In this document: piece by piece, positions 56,936 to 64,000 of the stretch
How the letters are laid out: every line of letters begins with the position of its first letter
Numbering within the stretch: position 1 is the first letter of the stretch
Made by a program: the position numbers and the translations under genes
Source of the DNA: Caballeronia catudaia
GTDB lineage: Bacteria > Pseudomonadota > Gammaproteobacteria > Burkholderiales > Burkholderiaceae
Assembly: GCF_001544755.2 (NCBI RefSeq)
Contig: NZ_FCOF02000006.1
Location: 1 to 64,000, forward strand
Direction: 5' to 3'
DNA length: 64,000 nt
The notes under the pieces: model-generated
Seen by the model: only the letters and a program-made list of their open reading frames with translations
Told to the model about the DNA's origin: nothing
Databases searched by the model: none

Positions 56936-59535
56936 ACGACGCGCCCGAGTCCGCGGACAAGGAACGACGCCGCGCGCCGCGCCCTCGCCGCGTGCCGCGC
57001 ACGCGCGCCGCTCAGGCGAAACTCGATGCCGCCGCAGAGTCGTTCACGCCCGCGCCTTTCGCTTACGACGCGACCGAAGCCGCGAAGCCGATCGAAGAAC
57101 GCATCGCGCGCTGGTTCGATGAACGCGGCTGGCAGCCGTTCGAATTCCAGCGCGAAGCGTGGCGCGAGATTGGGCGCGGCGCGAGCGGCCTGCTGCACGC
57201 GACGACCGGCGCCGGCAAGACGTGGGCCGTATGGCTCGGCGCGCTCACCGCCTATGCCGGCAAGCCGCCGAAACCGAACGCGCTGCCCGCGCCGCTGACG
57301 GTCCTCTGGATCACGCCGATGCGCGCGCTCGCCGCCGACACCGCCCGCGCGTTGCAGGCCGCGGTCACTGCACTCGACGTGCCGTGGTCGGTCGGCCTGC
57401 GCACCGGCGACACGACTTCGACCGAACGCGCGCGTCAGAGCCGCCGCATGCCGTCCGCGCTCGTGACGACGCCCGAGAGCCTCACGCTGATGCTGACGCG
57501 CGCCAACGCGCAGGAAGAACTGAAGCATCTGCGCATGATCGTCGTCGATGAGTGGCATGAATTGCTCGGCAACAAGCGCGGCACGCAGACGCAACTCGCT
57601 ATCGCCCGGCTTGCGCGCTGGCGGCCGGAGCTGCAAATCTGGGGGCTTTCGGCGACGCTCGGCAATCTCGCGCTCGCGCACGACGCGCTGCTGCATCCCG
57701 TGAAAACGCCGCGCGTCGTCGTGCGCGGCGCGCAGCCGAAGACGCTCGTCGTCGATACGCTGATTCCCGAGACCATCGAGCGCTTTCCGTGGGGCGGGCA
57801 TCTCGGCGTGCGGCAGGTCGGTCCCGTCGCCGATGAAATCGAACATGCGCAAAGCTCGCTCGTCTTCACCAATACGCGCTCGCAATCGGAAATCTGGTAT
57901 CGCGCGCTATTGGAGTTGCGCCCGGAATGGGCCGGACTGCTCGCGCTGCATCACGGCTCGCTCGACAAGGAAGTGCGCGATTGGGTCGAGCTTGGCCTGA
58001 AGAACGGCCAACTGAAGGCGGTCGTGTGCACGTCGAGTCTCGATCTCGGCGTCGATTTTCTGCCGGTTGATCGCGTGTTTCAGATCGGCTCGCCGAAGGG
58101 CGTCGCGCGCCTCATGCAGCGTGCCGGACGCTCGGGGCACGCGCCGGGCCGCGTATCGCGCGTGACGATCGTGCCGACGCACGCGCTAGAGCTCGTCGAA
58201 GCGGCGGCGGCGCGCTGGGCGATCGAGGAACGGCGCATCGAAGGGCGCGACATGCCGCTGAAGCCGCTCGACGTGCTCGTGCAGCATCTCGTGACGGTGG
58301 CGATCGGCGGCGGTTTCACGCCCGCCGATATGCTCGATGAGGTGCGAAGCGCCTACGCGTATCGCGATCTGACGCAGCAGGCGTTCGACTGGGCGCTCGC
58401 GTTCGTCGAGCGCGGCGGCGCGTCGCTCGCGGCGTATCCCGATTTTCATCGCGTCGTGAAGGACGATGACGGCGTGTACCGCGTGCCGCGCGAGGATCTC
58501 GTGCGCAGGCATCGCAACAACGTCGGGACGATCGTCGCGAACGCGACCATCAACGTCGCTTACATGACGGGCGGAAGAATCGGCGCGATGGAGGAATCGT
58601 TCATCTCGCGTCTGAAGCCCGGCGATGTCTTCACGTTCGGCGGACGCGCGCTGGAACTGATCCGTGTGCGCGACATGACCGCCTATGTGAAGCGCGCGAC
58701 CTCATCGCGCGGTGCGATGCCGCAATGGGCCGGCAGCAAGATGCCGCTGTCGTCCGAACTCGCGGACGCCGCGCTCGTGATGTTGGCGCGCGCGAACGAC
58801 GGCATCTACGACGAGCCCGAGATGCGCGCGATCAGGCCGTTGCTCGACTTGCAGGCGAAATGGTCCGCGCTGCCGGGGCCGGGCGTGCTCGTCGTGGAAC
58901 TGGTGCGCTCGCGCGAGGGGCATCATTTGTTCTGCTATCCGTTCGCGGGACGCATGGCGCATATCGGGCTGGGTTCGCTGATCGGCTGGCGCGCCGCACG
59001 CGATCAACCGGGCACGTTCTCCATATCGATGAACGATTACGGCTTCGAATTGCTGTCGGCGCGGCCGTTCGATTGGGAGACGCTGATCGCGGAAGGGCTA
59101 TTCTCGCCGGACGATCTGGAGCACGACATTCTCGCGAGCCTCAACGCATCGGAGCTGTCGGCGCGGCGCTTTCGGGAGATCGCGCGCGTGTCGGGGCTGA
59201 TTTATCAGGGGCATCCGGGGCAGCAGAAAAGCGCGCGGCAGTTGCAGGCGTCGAGCGGTTTGTTCTTCGAAGTTTTCCGCAAGCACGACAGCGGCAATCT
59301 GCTGCTCGCGCAGGCGGATCAGGAAGTGATGCTGCAGGAACTGGAACTGGGCCGCATCCGCGCGGCGCTCGAAAGAATGAACGAGAGCCGCCTGGCGCTG
59401 ACGCGTCCGAAGAAGCCGACGCCTTTTGCGTTTCCGCTGATCGTCGCGCGCTTGCGGGAGAAAGTGAGCACGGAAAAGCTGTCGGATCGCGTCGAGAGGA
59501 TGCTGGCGGATCTGGAGAAGGCGGCGAGGAACTAG
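56932..59535 (+). CDS. Lhr-type DEXH DNA helicase, ligase-associated
   Basis: 867-residue SF2 helicase of the ligase-associated DNA damage response group (short Lhr form). Walker A is TTGAGKT with K96, motif II is DEWH ([16 protein letters not shown]), motif III is SATLGN, motif IV region [19 protein letters not shown] and motif [10 protein letters not shown]. The C-terminal half contains the winged-helix and beta-barrel domains typical of Lhr cores. The N-terminus is basic and probably disordered ([17 protein letters not shown]). It should unwind RNA:DNA hybrids or DNA with 3'-5' polarity. Coupled by ATGA to the ligase gene. Confidence 0.93.
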   Translation: MNDAPESADKERRRAPRPRRVPRTRAAQAKLDAAAESFTPAPFAYDATEAAKPIEERIARWFDERGWQPFEFQREAWREIGRGASGLLHATTGAGKTWAVWLGALTAYAGKPPKPNALPAPLTVLWITPMRALAADTARALQAAVTALDVPWSVGLRTGDTTSTERARQSRRMPSALVTTPESLTLMLTRANAQEELKHLRMIVVDEWHELLGNKRGTQTQLAIARLARWRPELQIWGLSATLGNLALAHDALLHPVKTPRVVVRGAQPKTLVVDTLIPETIERFPWGGHLGVRQVGPVADEIEHAQSSLVFTNTRSQSEIWYRALLELRPEWAGLLALHHGSLDKEVRDWVELGLKNGQLKAVVCTSSLDLGVDFLPVDRVFQIGSPKGVARLMQRAGRSGHAPGRVSRVTIVPTHALELVEAAAARWAIEERRIEGRDMPLKPLDVLVQHLVTVAIGGGFTPADMLDEVRSAYAYRDLTQQAFDWALAFVERGGASLAAYPDFHRVVKDDDGVYRVPREDLVRRHRNNVGTIVANATINVAYMTGGRIGAMEESFISRLKPGDVFTFGGRALELIRVRDMTAYVKRATSSRGAMPQWAGSKMPLSSELADAALVMLARANDGIYDEPEMRAIRPLLDLQAKWSALPGPGVLVVELVRSREGHHLFCYPFAGRMAHIGLGSLIGWRAARDQPGTFSISMNDYGFELLSARPFDWETLIAEGLFSPDDLEHDILASLNASELSARRFREIARVSGLIYQGHPGQQKSARQLQASSGLFFEVFRKHDSGNLLLAQADQEVMLQELELGRIRAALERMNESRLALTRPKKPTPFAFPLIVARLREKVSTEKLSDRVERMLADLEKAARN

Positions 59536-59798
59536 GCAGACCGACAAAACAGACCCGTCGGCCGCGAAGCGGGGCCGGAGCTTGCGGGCGCTGTACCAGC
59601 GCGATTAAACGCGCGGCTTGGCGGACCGTGCGCGATCGAAGCCCGGTGGGACCTTCGAGAGCACTCGCTACTTTGGGTTCCATTCAACCAATCGCCTCTG
59701 CCGCGGCCGGTGTGAAGTGCTTTAGGCTGGGGAGAGCTGCTTTCCCCTCCGCCGGGGAGGCGGCTACTGAACGAAAAAGCGAGACAGCAGCAGCAAAA
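59536..59798. other. GC-rich structured gap between lhr and pdeM
   Basis: 263 bases with no supported gene in an otherwise tightly overlapped operon. Several inverted repeats are visible, including GCGCTG-TAC-CAGCGC (59589-59603) and CCTCC / GGAGG (59746-59760). No T-run follows these hairpins. It might be a processing or attenuation region or a decayed insertion. Confidence 0.4.
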
Positions 59799-60494
59799 AT
59801 GAGCCCACCACCAGAATCCCTGACGATCGACCTAGCCGGCCACAAGCTGCTGCTCTCAGCAAACCGAGCAGCCTTCGATCCACAATCGAAAAGCCTCTTC
59901 ATCGCCGATGCGCATTTCGGCAAGGACGCGGTATTCCGCGCCCGCGGCATCCCTGTGCCCGTCGGCACGACGCCCGAAAGCCTCGCGCGGCTCGATGCGC
60001 TCGTCGCCGCGCATCGGCCGGAGCAAATCGTCTTCCTCGGCGACCTGCTCCACGCACGCGAATCCCACGCCGACGAAACCCTCGACGCCCTCGCCGCATG
60101 GCGCGCGAAGCATCGCGAATTGCGGCTCGTGCTCGTCGAAGGCAATCACGACAAGCACGCGGGTGCACTACCCGCCCTCTTCGGCGTCGATGTCGTGAAA
60201 GAGCCGCATAGGCTCGGCCCGTGGGCGCTTTGCCATCATCCGCAAACGGTCGACGGCGCTTACGCGCTCGCCGGGCACGAGCATCCGGTGTACCGGCTCG
60301 CGACGCGCGTCGACAGCGCGCGCCTGCCGTGCTTTCGCTTCGGCCGGCGCGCGGGTGTGCTTCCCGCGTTCGGCGCGTTCACGGGCGGCTTCGAAGTCAA
60401 TCTCGATGCGCGCGGCGAAGCGGTCTACGTGATCGCCGGCGAACGCGTGTTCCCGCTCAGTGATAGATCGTCGTCGACGATTGCAGCTTCGTGA
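59799..60494 (+). CDS. pdeM: Ligase-associated DNA damage endonuclease/phosphoesterase PdeM
   Basis: Calcineurin-like metallophosphoesterase of 231 residues, the fourth member of the Exo-Lig-Lhr module. Metal motifs are in order: FIADAHFGKD (D37, H39), VFLGDLLHARES, VEGNHDKH and ALCHHPQ, then LAGHEHPVYR. In homologous systems MPE/PdeM is a nuclease/phosphodiesterase acting on DNA ends. Start ATG 59799 has no strong ribosome binding site, and the gene is 263 bases after lhr, so expression may differ from that of the upstream three. The 3' end overlaps the convergent exported-protein gene by 38 bases. Confidence 0.88.
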   Translation: MSPPPESLTIDLAGHKLLLSANRAAFDPQSKSLFIADAHFGKDAVFRARGIPVPVGTTPESLARLDALVAAHRPEQIVFLGDLLHARESHADETLDALAAWRAKHRELRLVLVEGNHDKHAGALPALFGVDVVKEPHRLGPWALCHHPQTVDGAYALAGHEHPVYRLATRVDSARLPCFRFGRRAGVLPAFGAFTGGFEVNLDARGEAVYVIAGERVFPLSDRSSSTIAAS

Positions 60495-60909
60495 GCTTGC
60501 CGCGCTGATAGCCGTACCAGCCGAGATTCGACTGCATCACGACCTCGTCGCCCTGCCAGAAGACGCGCTTGACCGTCATGCGCTGGCCCACGCGCTGCAC
60601 GAGCGGCGGATTGCGGCGGAAGTCGTAGAGCAGCGGGCCGGTGTCGGATTGCACCAGCATGCGCGTGACGGTGTCGGCCGTGGCCGAGGTTTCATCGAAA
60701 TGCGCGACGCGCTTCGCGTCGAAGCGATCAAACACCTGCGTGTCGATGAGCGCCGCCATGCCGGATTCGTCACGCAGGAAATGCAGCGTGCCCGCTTTCG
60801 TGGCGATGGGACCGGCCTCGCTGCTTTGGGCGTGGATCTGCGGGGCCAGCGACATCGCGCCGGCGAAAACGGCCGTCAGGCAAAGTTGTTTCAGAGACAT
60901 CGTTCTCAT
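60457..60909 (-). CDS. Hypothetical exported protein, 150 aa
   Basis: Precursor with an N-terminal signal peptide (MSLKQLCLTAVFAGAMSLAPQIHAQ). The mature part, about 120 residues, has several beta-prone segments (TLHFLRDESGMAALI, TVTRMLVQSDTGPLLYDFRRNPPLVQRV, VKRVFWQGDEVVMQSN). It resembles small periplasmic proteins with a WG-like or beta-sandwich fold, but no family is named with confidence. ATG 60900 is an alternative start three codons in. Convergent with pdeM, overlapping it by 38 bases. Confidence 0.65.
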   Translation of the reverse strand: MRTMSLKQLCLTAVFAGAMSLAPQIHAQSSEAGPIATKAGTLHFLRDESGMAALIDTQVFDRFDAKRVAHFDETSATADTVTRMLVQSDTGPLLYDFRRNPPLVQRVGQRMTVKRVFWQGDEVVMQSNLGWYGYQRGKLTKLQSSTTIYH

Positions 60910-61173
60910 GGGTTTGCTGCGTTTTTCCAACACTCACCGGCATTCTTCATGCGCAAGGAATGAGCGTCGGCGCGTGTGTTACCGGAAACATCTGACGCAT
61001 CCCGGACGCGCGCGGGCAACAGTCCTGCGCGGCCGCGTCATCCGCAAGAATATCCGTTCTGCGCGAGGCGGCGCGCGGCCGTCGCGAATCAGGGTTTATA
61101 CCAGCATCAAAATTGACGTTTCGGTAGAATTCGAGCCTTCCTTGCGCTCGCGCGCCACTCTCCTTTTCCCGCC

Positions 61174-62346
61174 ATGCCTCTGCCTCTTTTCGCTCTCGCC
61201 GTTGCCGCGTTCGGCATCGGCACGACCGAATTCGTCATCATGGGCCTGTTGCCCAACGTCGCGCGCGACCTCGCGGTGTCGATTCCGGCGGCGGGCATGC
61301 TCGTGTCCGGCTATGCGCTCGGCGTCACGGTCGGTGCGCCGATTCTCGCCGTCGTGACCGCGAAGATGCCGCGCAAAAAGGCGCTGATGAGCCTGATCGG
61401 CGTGTTCATCATCGGCAATCTGCTGTGCGCGCTCGCGCCGAACTACTGGGTGCTGATGGGCGCGCGCATCGTCACCGCGTTCTGTCACGGCGCGTTCTTC
61501 GGCATCGGCTCGGTGGTCGCGGCCGATCTCGTCGCGCCGAACCGCCGCGCGCAGGCCATCGCGCTGATGTTCACCGGCCTCACGCTCGCCAACGTGCTCG
61601 GCGTGCCGCTCGGCACGGCGCTCGGCCAGGCGGCCGGCTGGCGCTCGACGTTCTGGGTCGTCACGCTGATCGGCGTCGCGGCGGCGGGCGCGCTCGCCGT
61701 GTGCCTGCCGAAGCACATCGAGATGCGCGAAACCAGCATCCTGCGCGAATTCGACGTGCTCAAGAATCCGCAAGTGCTGATGGTGCTCGGCATCAGCGTG
61801 CTGGCATCGGCCAGCCTGTTCTCGGTGTTCACGTACATCACGCCCATTCTCGAAGACGTCACGGGCTTCACGCCGCACGCGGTCACCTATGTGCTGCTCC
61901 TGTTCGGTCTGGGTCTCACGGTCGGCAGCACGCTCGGCGGCAAGCTCGCGGACTGGAAGCTGCTGCGCTCGCTGCTGTCGTTTCTGCTGGCGATCGTCGC
62001 GATCCTGACGATCTTCGCGGGCACGATGCACGAGCCCATCGCCGCGATGATCACGATCTTCTTCTGGGGCGTGCTCGCGTTCGCGATCGTGCCGCCGCTG
62101 CAAATGTTGATCGTGAACCGCGCGAGCGATGCGCCGAATCTCGCGTCGACGTTGAATCAGGGCGCGTTCAACCTCGGCAACGCGACGGGTGCGTGGCTCG
62201 GCGGCTGCGTGATCAGCGCGGGCGCGCCGCTCACGTCGCTGCCGTGGGTCGGCATTCTGATGGCGGCAAGCGCGTTCGGCCTCACGCTGCTCTCGGCGAC
62301 GCTCGACAAGCGCGCGCGCCGTCTGTCGGTCGGGCAAACTGCCTGA
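61174..62346 (+). CDS. MFS transporter, DHA1/AraJ-like
   Basis: 390-residue transporter with 12 predicted membrane helices. The MFS signature between helices 2 and 3 appears as GAPILAVVTAKMPRKKAL. FGIGTTEFVIMGLLPNVARDLAVSIP near the N-terminus is characteristic of the AraJ/YdhP/PbuE subgroup, which exports sugars, purines or drugs. The C-terminal helix ends with a basic tail. The substrate is unknown. Followed 22 bases later by another MFS gene on the same strand. Confidence 0.9.
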   Translation: MPLPLFALAVAAFGIGTTEFVIMGLLPNVARDLAVSIPAAGMLVSGYALGVTVGAPILAVVTAKMPRKKALMSLIGVFIIGNLLCALAPNYWVLMGARIVTAFCHGAFFGIGSVVAADLVAPNRRAQAIALMFTGLTLANVLGVPLGTALGQAAGWRSTFWVVTLIGVAAAGALAVCLPKHIEMRETSILREFDVLKNPQVLMVLGISVLASASLFSVFTYITPILEDVTGFTPHAVTYVLLLFGLGLTVGSTLGGKLADWKLLRSLLSFLLAIVAILTIFAGTMHEPIAAMITIFFWGVLAFAIVPPLQMLIVNRASDAPNLASTLNQGAFNLGNATGAWLGGCVISAGAPLTSLPWVGILMAASAFGLTLLSATLDKRARRLSVGQTA

Positions 62347-62368
62347 TTTCGTCGATGCGGTGCGGTGA

Positions 62369-63514
62369 ATGAAGGGCATTCTCTCGCGTGACTTTCTCGC
62401 GCTGATTCTGAGCGTGGCGGTCGTCGGGCTGGGTCTCGGCGCGACGCTGCCGCTCACCGCGCTGGCGCTGACGCAGGCGGGCCACGGCACCGACATCGTC
62501 GGCCTGATGACGGCGATGCAGGCAGGCGGCGGGCTCGCGATCGCGCCGTTCGCGAGCCGTGTGGCGCATCGGCTGGGCGCGCGCGAGACGATCGCCGGCA
62601 CGGTGATCGTCGCGGCGCTGTCCACCATCGCGATGCAGTTCACCGCGAACCTGTGGCTGTGGGCCGTGCTGCGCTTCCTGTGCGGCGGGGCGCTGATGCT
62701 GCTCTTCACCATCGGCGAGGCGTGGGTCACGCAACTCGCCGACGATTCGACGCGCGGCCGTGTCGTCGCCATTTACGCGACCAACTTCACGCTGTTCCAG
62801 ATGACGGGCCCGGTGCTCATCACCGTGATCGGCGGATTGCCGACGATGCGCTTCGCGATCTGCGGCGCGATCTTTCTGCTGGCGCTGCCCGCGCTCGCCT
62901 CGATACGCGGCACGCCGCATGCGCTGGCTGCGGAAGAAGGCGAACACGGCGACTGGCGCAGCGTGCTGCCGCGCATGCCGGCGCTCGTGATCGGCACGGG
63001 CTTCTTCGCGCTTTTCGACACGCTCGCCCTTTCGCTGATGCCGCTCTTCGCGATGTCGCACGGCATCGGCGAGGAAACCGGCGTGCTGTTCGCATCGGCG
63101 ATCCTGCTCGGCGACACGACGATGCAGTTTCCGATCGGCTGGCTCGCCGACCGCATCGGGCGCGCGAAGGTGCATGCGGGCGCGGGCGTCGTCGTGGTGC
63201 TGCTGTTGCCGCTCTTGCCGTGGGCCGTCGCGCATCCTTGGATTTGCTGGCCGCTGCTCTTCGTGACCGGCGCGGCGGCGGGCAGCGTCTATACGCTGTC
63301 GCTCGTCGCGTGCGGCGAACGCTTTCGCGGTCCGACGCTCGTTTCCGCGACGGCGATCATCGGCGCGTCGTGGAGCGTCGCGAGCTTCGGCGGGTCGATC
63401 GTCGCGGGCACGCTGATGGAGCGCATCGGCGCCGATGCGCTGATCGGCGTGCTGACGGCGGCGGCGGGGGCGTTTCTCGTGGCGGCGTGGTGGGAATGGC
63501 GTGCCGCGTCGTGA
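62369..63514 (+). CDS. MFS transporter, YcaD-like
   Basis: 381-residue MFS protein with 12 helices. A pattern like VVGLGLGATLPLTALALTQAGHGTDIVGLMTAMQAGGGLAIAPFASRVAHRLGARETI is typical of the YcaD/MFS_1 group. The second half repeats the signature GWLADRIGRAKVHAGAG. The substrate is unknown. The close spacing to the previous gene suggests co-transcription. The stop lies three bases from the stop of convergent fahA. Confidence 0.88.
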   Translation: MKGILSRDFLALILSVAVVGLGLGATLPLTALALTQAGHGTDIVGLMTAMQAGGGLAIAPFASRVAHRLGARETIAGTVIVAALSTIAMQFTANLWLWAVLRFLCGGALMLLFTIGEAWVTQLADDSTRGRVVAIYATNFTLFQMTGPVLITVIGGLPTMRFAICGAIFLLALPALASIRGTPHALAAEEGEHGDWRSVLPRMPALVIGTGFFALFDTLALSLMPLFAMSHGIGEETGVLFASAILLGDTTMQFPIGWLADRIGRAKVHAGAGVVVVLLLPLLPWAVAHPWICWPLLFVTGAAAGSVYTLSLVACGERFRGPTLVSATAIIGASWSVASFGGSIVAGTLMERIGADALIGVLTAAAGAFLVAAWWEWRAAS

Positions 63515-63517
63515 AAC

Positions 63518-64000
63518 TCACCCACGCGCCGGCAAAATCTCCCCGACACACTCCCCGAACCCGACGCGATACCCCTCTCCCTGACACCATCCGCGCAAGG
63601 TGATTTCGTCGCCGTCCAGCAGGAACGCGCGTTCGCCGCCCTCTTCCAGCTTGACCGGCCGCTGACCGTTCCACGTGCTTTCGAGCAAGCTGCCGCATGA
63701 ATCCGGCGTCGGTCCGCTGATGGTGCCCGAGCCCATCAGATCGCCGACGCGCGTGTTGCAGCCGCCGACCGTGTGATGCGCGAGCTGTTGCGCCATCGAC
63801 CAGTACATCAGCCGGAAGTTGGTGCGCGAGATGGTCGTCGCCCGTTGCGCGCCTTCCGGACGAAGCGTGACTTCCAGCTCGATATCGAACGCGTGATCGC
63901 CTTGATGACGCAGATACGCGAGCGGCTGCGGCTCCTGCGCGGGCGTCGCGGTGCGGAATGGTTCGAGCGCATCGAGCGTGACGATCCACGGCGAAATGGT
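63518..64000 (-). CDS. fahA: Fumarylacetoacetase, C-terminal part
   Basis: Partial gene, open at the right window edge: 160 codons, in frame to base 64000. It encodes the last step of tyrosine catabolism, fumarylacetoacetate to fumarate plus acetoacetate. The visible part shows the catalytic-domain signatures SPWIVTLDALEPFR, LAYLRHQGDHAFDIELEV, SRTNFRLMYWSMAQQLAHHTVGGCN, GDLMGSGTISGPTPDSCGSLLE and ITLRGWCQGEGYRVGFGECVG. The expected full length is about 430 residues, so roughly two thirds is outside the window. Confidence 0.93.
   Translation of the reverse strand, partial: TISPWIVTLDALEPFRTATPAQEPQPLAYLRHQGDHAFDIELEVTLRPEGAQRATTISRTNFRLMYWSMAQQLAHHTVGGCNTRVGDLMGSGTISGPTPDSCGSLLESTWNGQRPVKLEEGGERAFLLDGDEITLRGWCQGEGYRVGFGECVGEILPARG

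Overview
The window looks like a chromosomal segment from a high-GC betaproteobacterium of the Burkholderiaceae (Burkholderia, Paraburkholderia or Caballeronia type). This rests on gene content and order (fkpB-ispH, rpmB-rpmG, ileS-lspA-coaBC-dut, cspA beside clpS-clpA and icd, a livKHMGF cluster) and on strong GC bias at third codon positions. The genus is an inference from protein character; no database was searched.

Layout. About 1-1500 is an accessory edge: unrecognised minus-strand genes, a tandem 12-bp repeat and a tRNA-like 3' end, possibly the border of an integrated element. About 1.7-10 kb holds a zinc-ribbon/TM protein, a TIGR03118-type lipoprotein, rsuA, an SDR-type epimerase, a 2Fe-2S flavoreductase, argD and a GNAT acetyltransferase. 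10-15 kb is a complete branched-chain amino-acid ABC importer on the minus strand. 15.5-19 kb holds ispH, fkpB, radC, rpmB and rpmG. 18.8-22.4 kb carries de novo NAD synthesis, with nadB converging on nadA-nadC. 22.5-27.3 kb holds a desaturase with an unusual C-terminal domain and the tightly packed purN - m5C methyltransferase - MscS operon. 27.4-34.6 kb is ribF, ileS, lspA, coaBC, an LLM-class oxidoreductase and dut. 34.8-43.9 kb contains clpA-clpS, cspA, icd, a small pseudouridine synthase, a Lys/Ala-rich exported peptide, a DUF192 protein and a stand-alone EF-G. 44-50.7 kb is a cupin and a peptide-type ABC importer with both ATPase domains fused in one protein. 50.8-54 kb is an aldo/keto reductase, an AT-rich intergenic region, a LysR regulator with a Met-rich tail and a ParB/Srx-like (Osa/FiwA-type) protein. 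54.2-60.5 kb encodes the four-component ligase-associated DNA repair set (MBL exonuclease, ATP-dependent ligase, Lhr-type helicase, PdeM phosphoesterase). 60.5-64 kb has an exported protein, two MFS transporters and the 3' part of fumarylacetoacetase.

Genes are densely packed, with many ATGA or TAATG stop/start overlaps indicating translational coupling, and most operons end in clear rho-independent hairpins. Most of the window is housekeeping sequence. The observations most worth a second look are the desaturase fused to what resembles an ISL3-transposase C-terminal domain, the complete exonuclease-ligase-helicase-phosphoesterase module with an atypical structured gap before pdeM, the coupled small membrane protein pair near the left edge, the Met-rich tail on the LysR regulator, and the Lys/His/Ser-rich exported peptide with its long non-coding leader. 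No wholly new system could be demonstrated from sequence alone.
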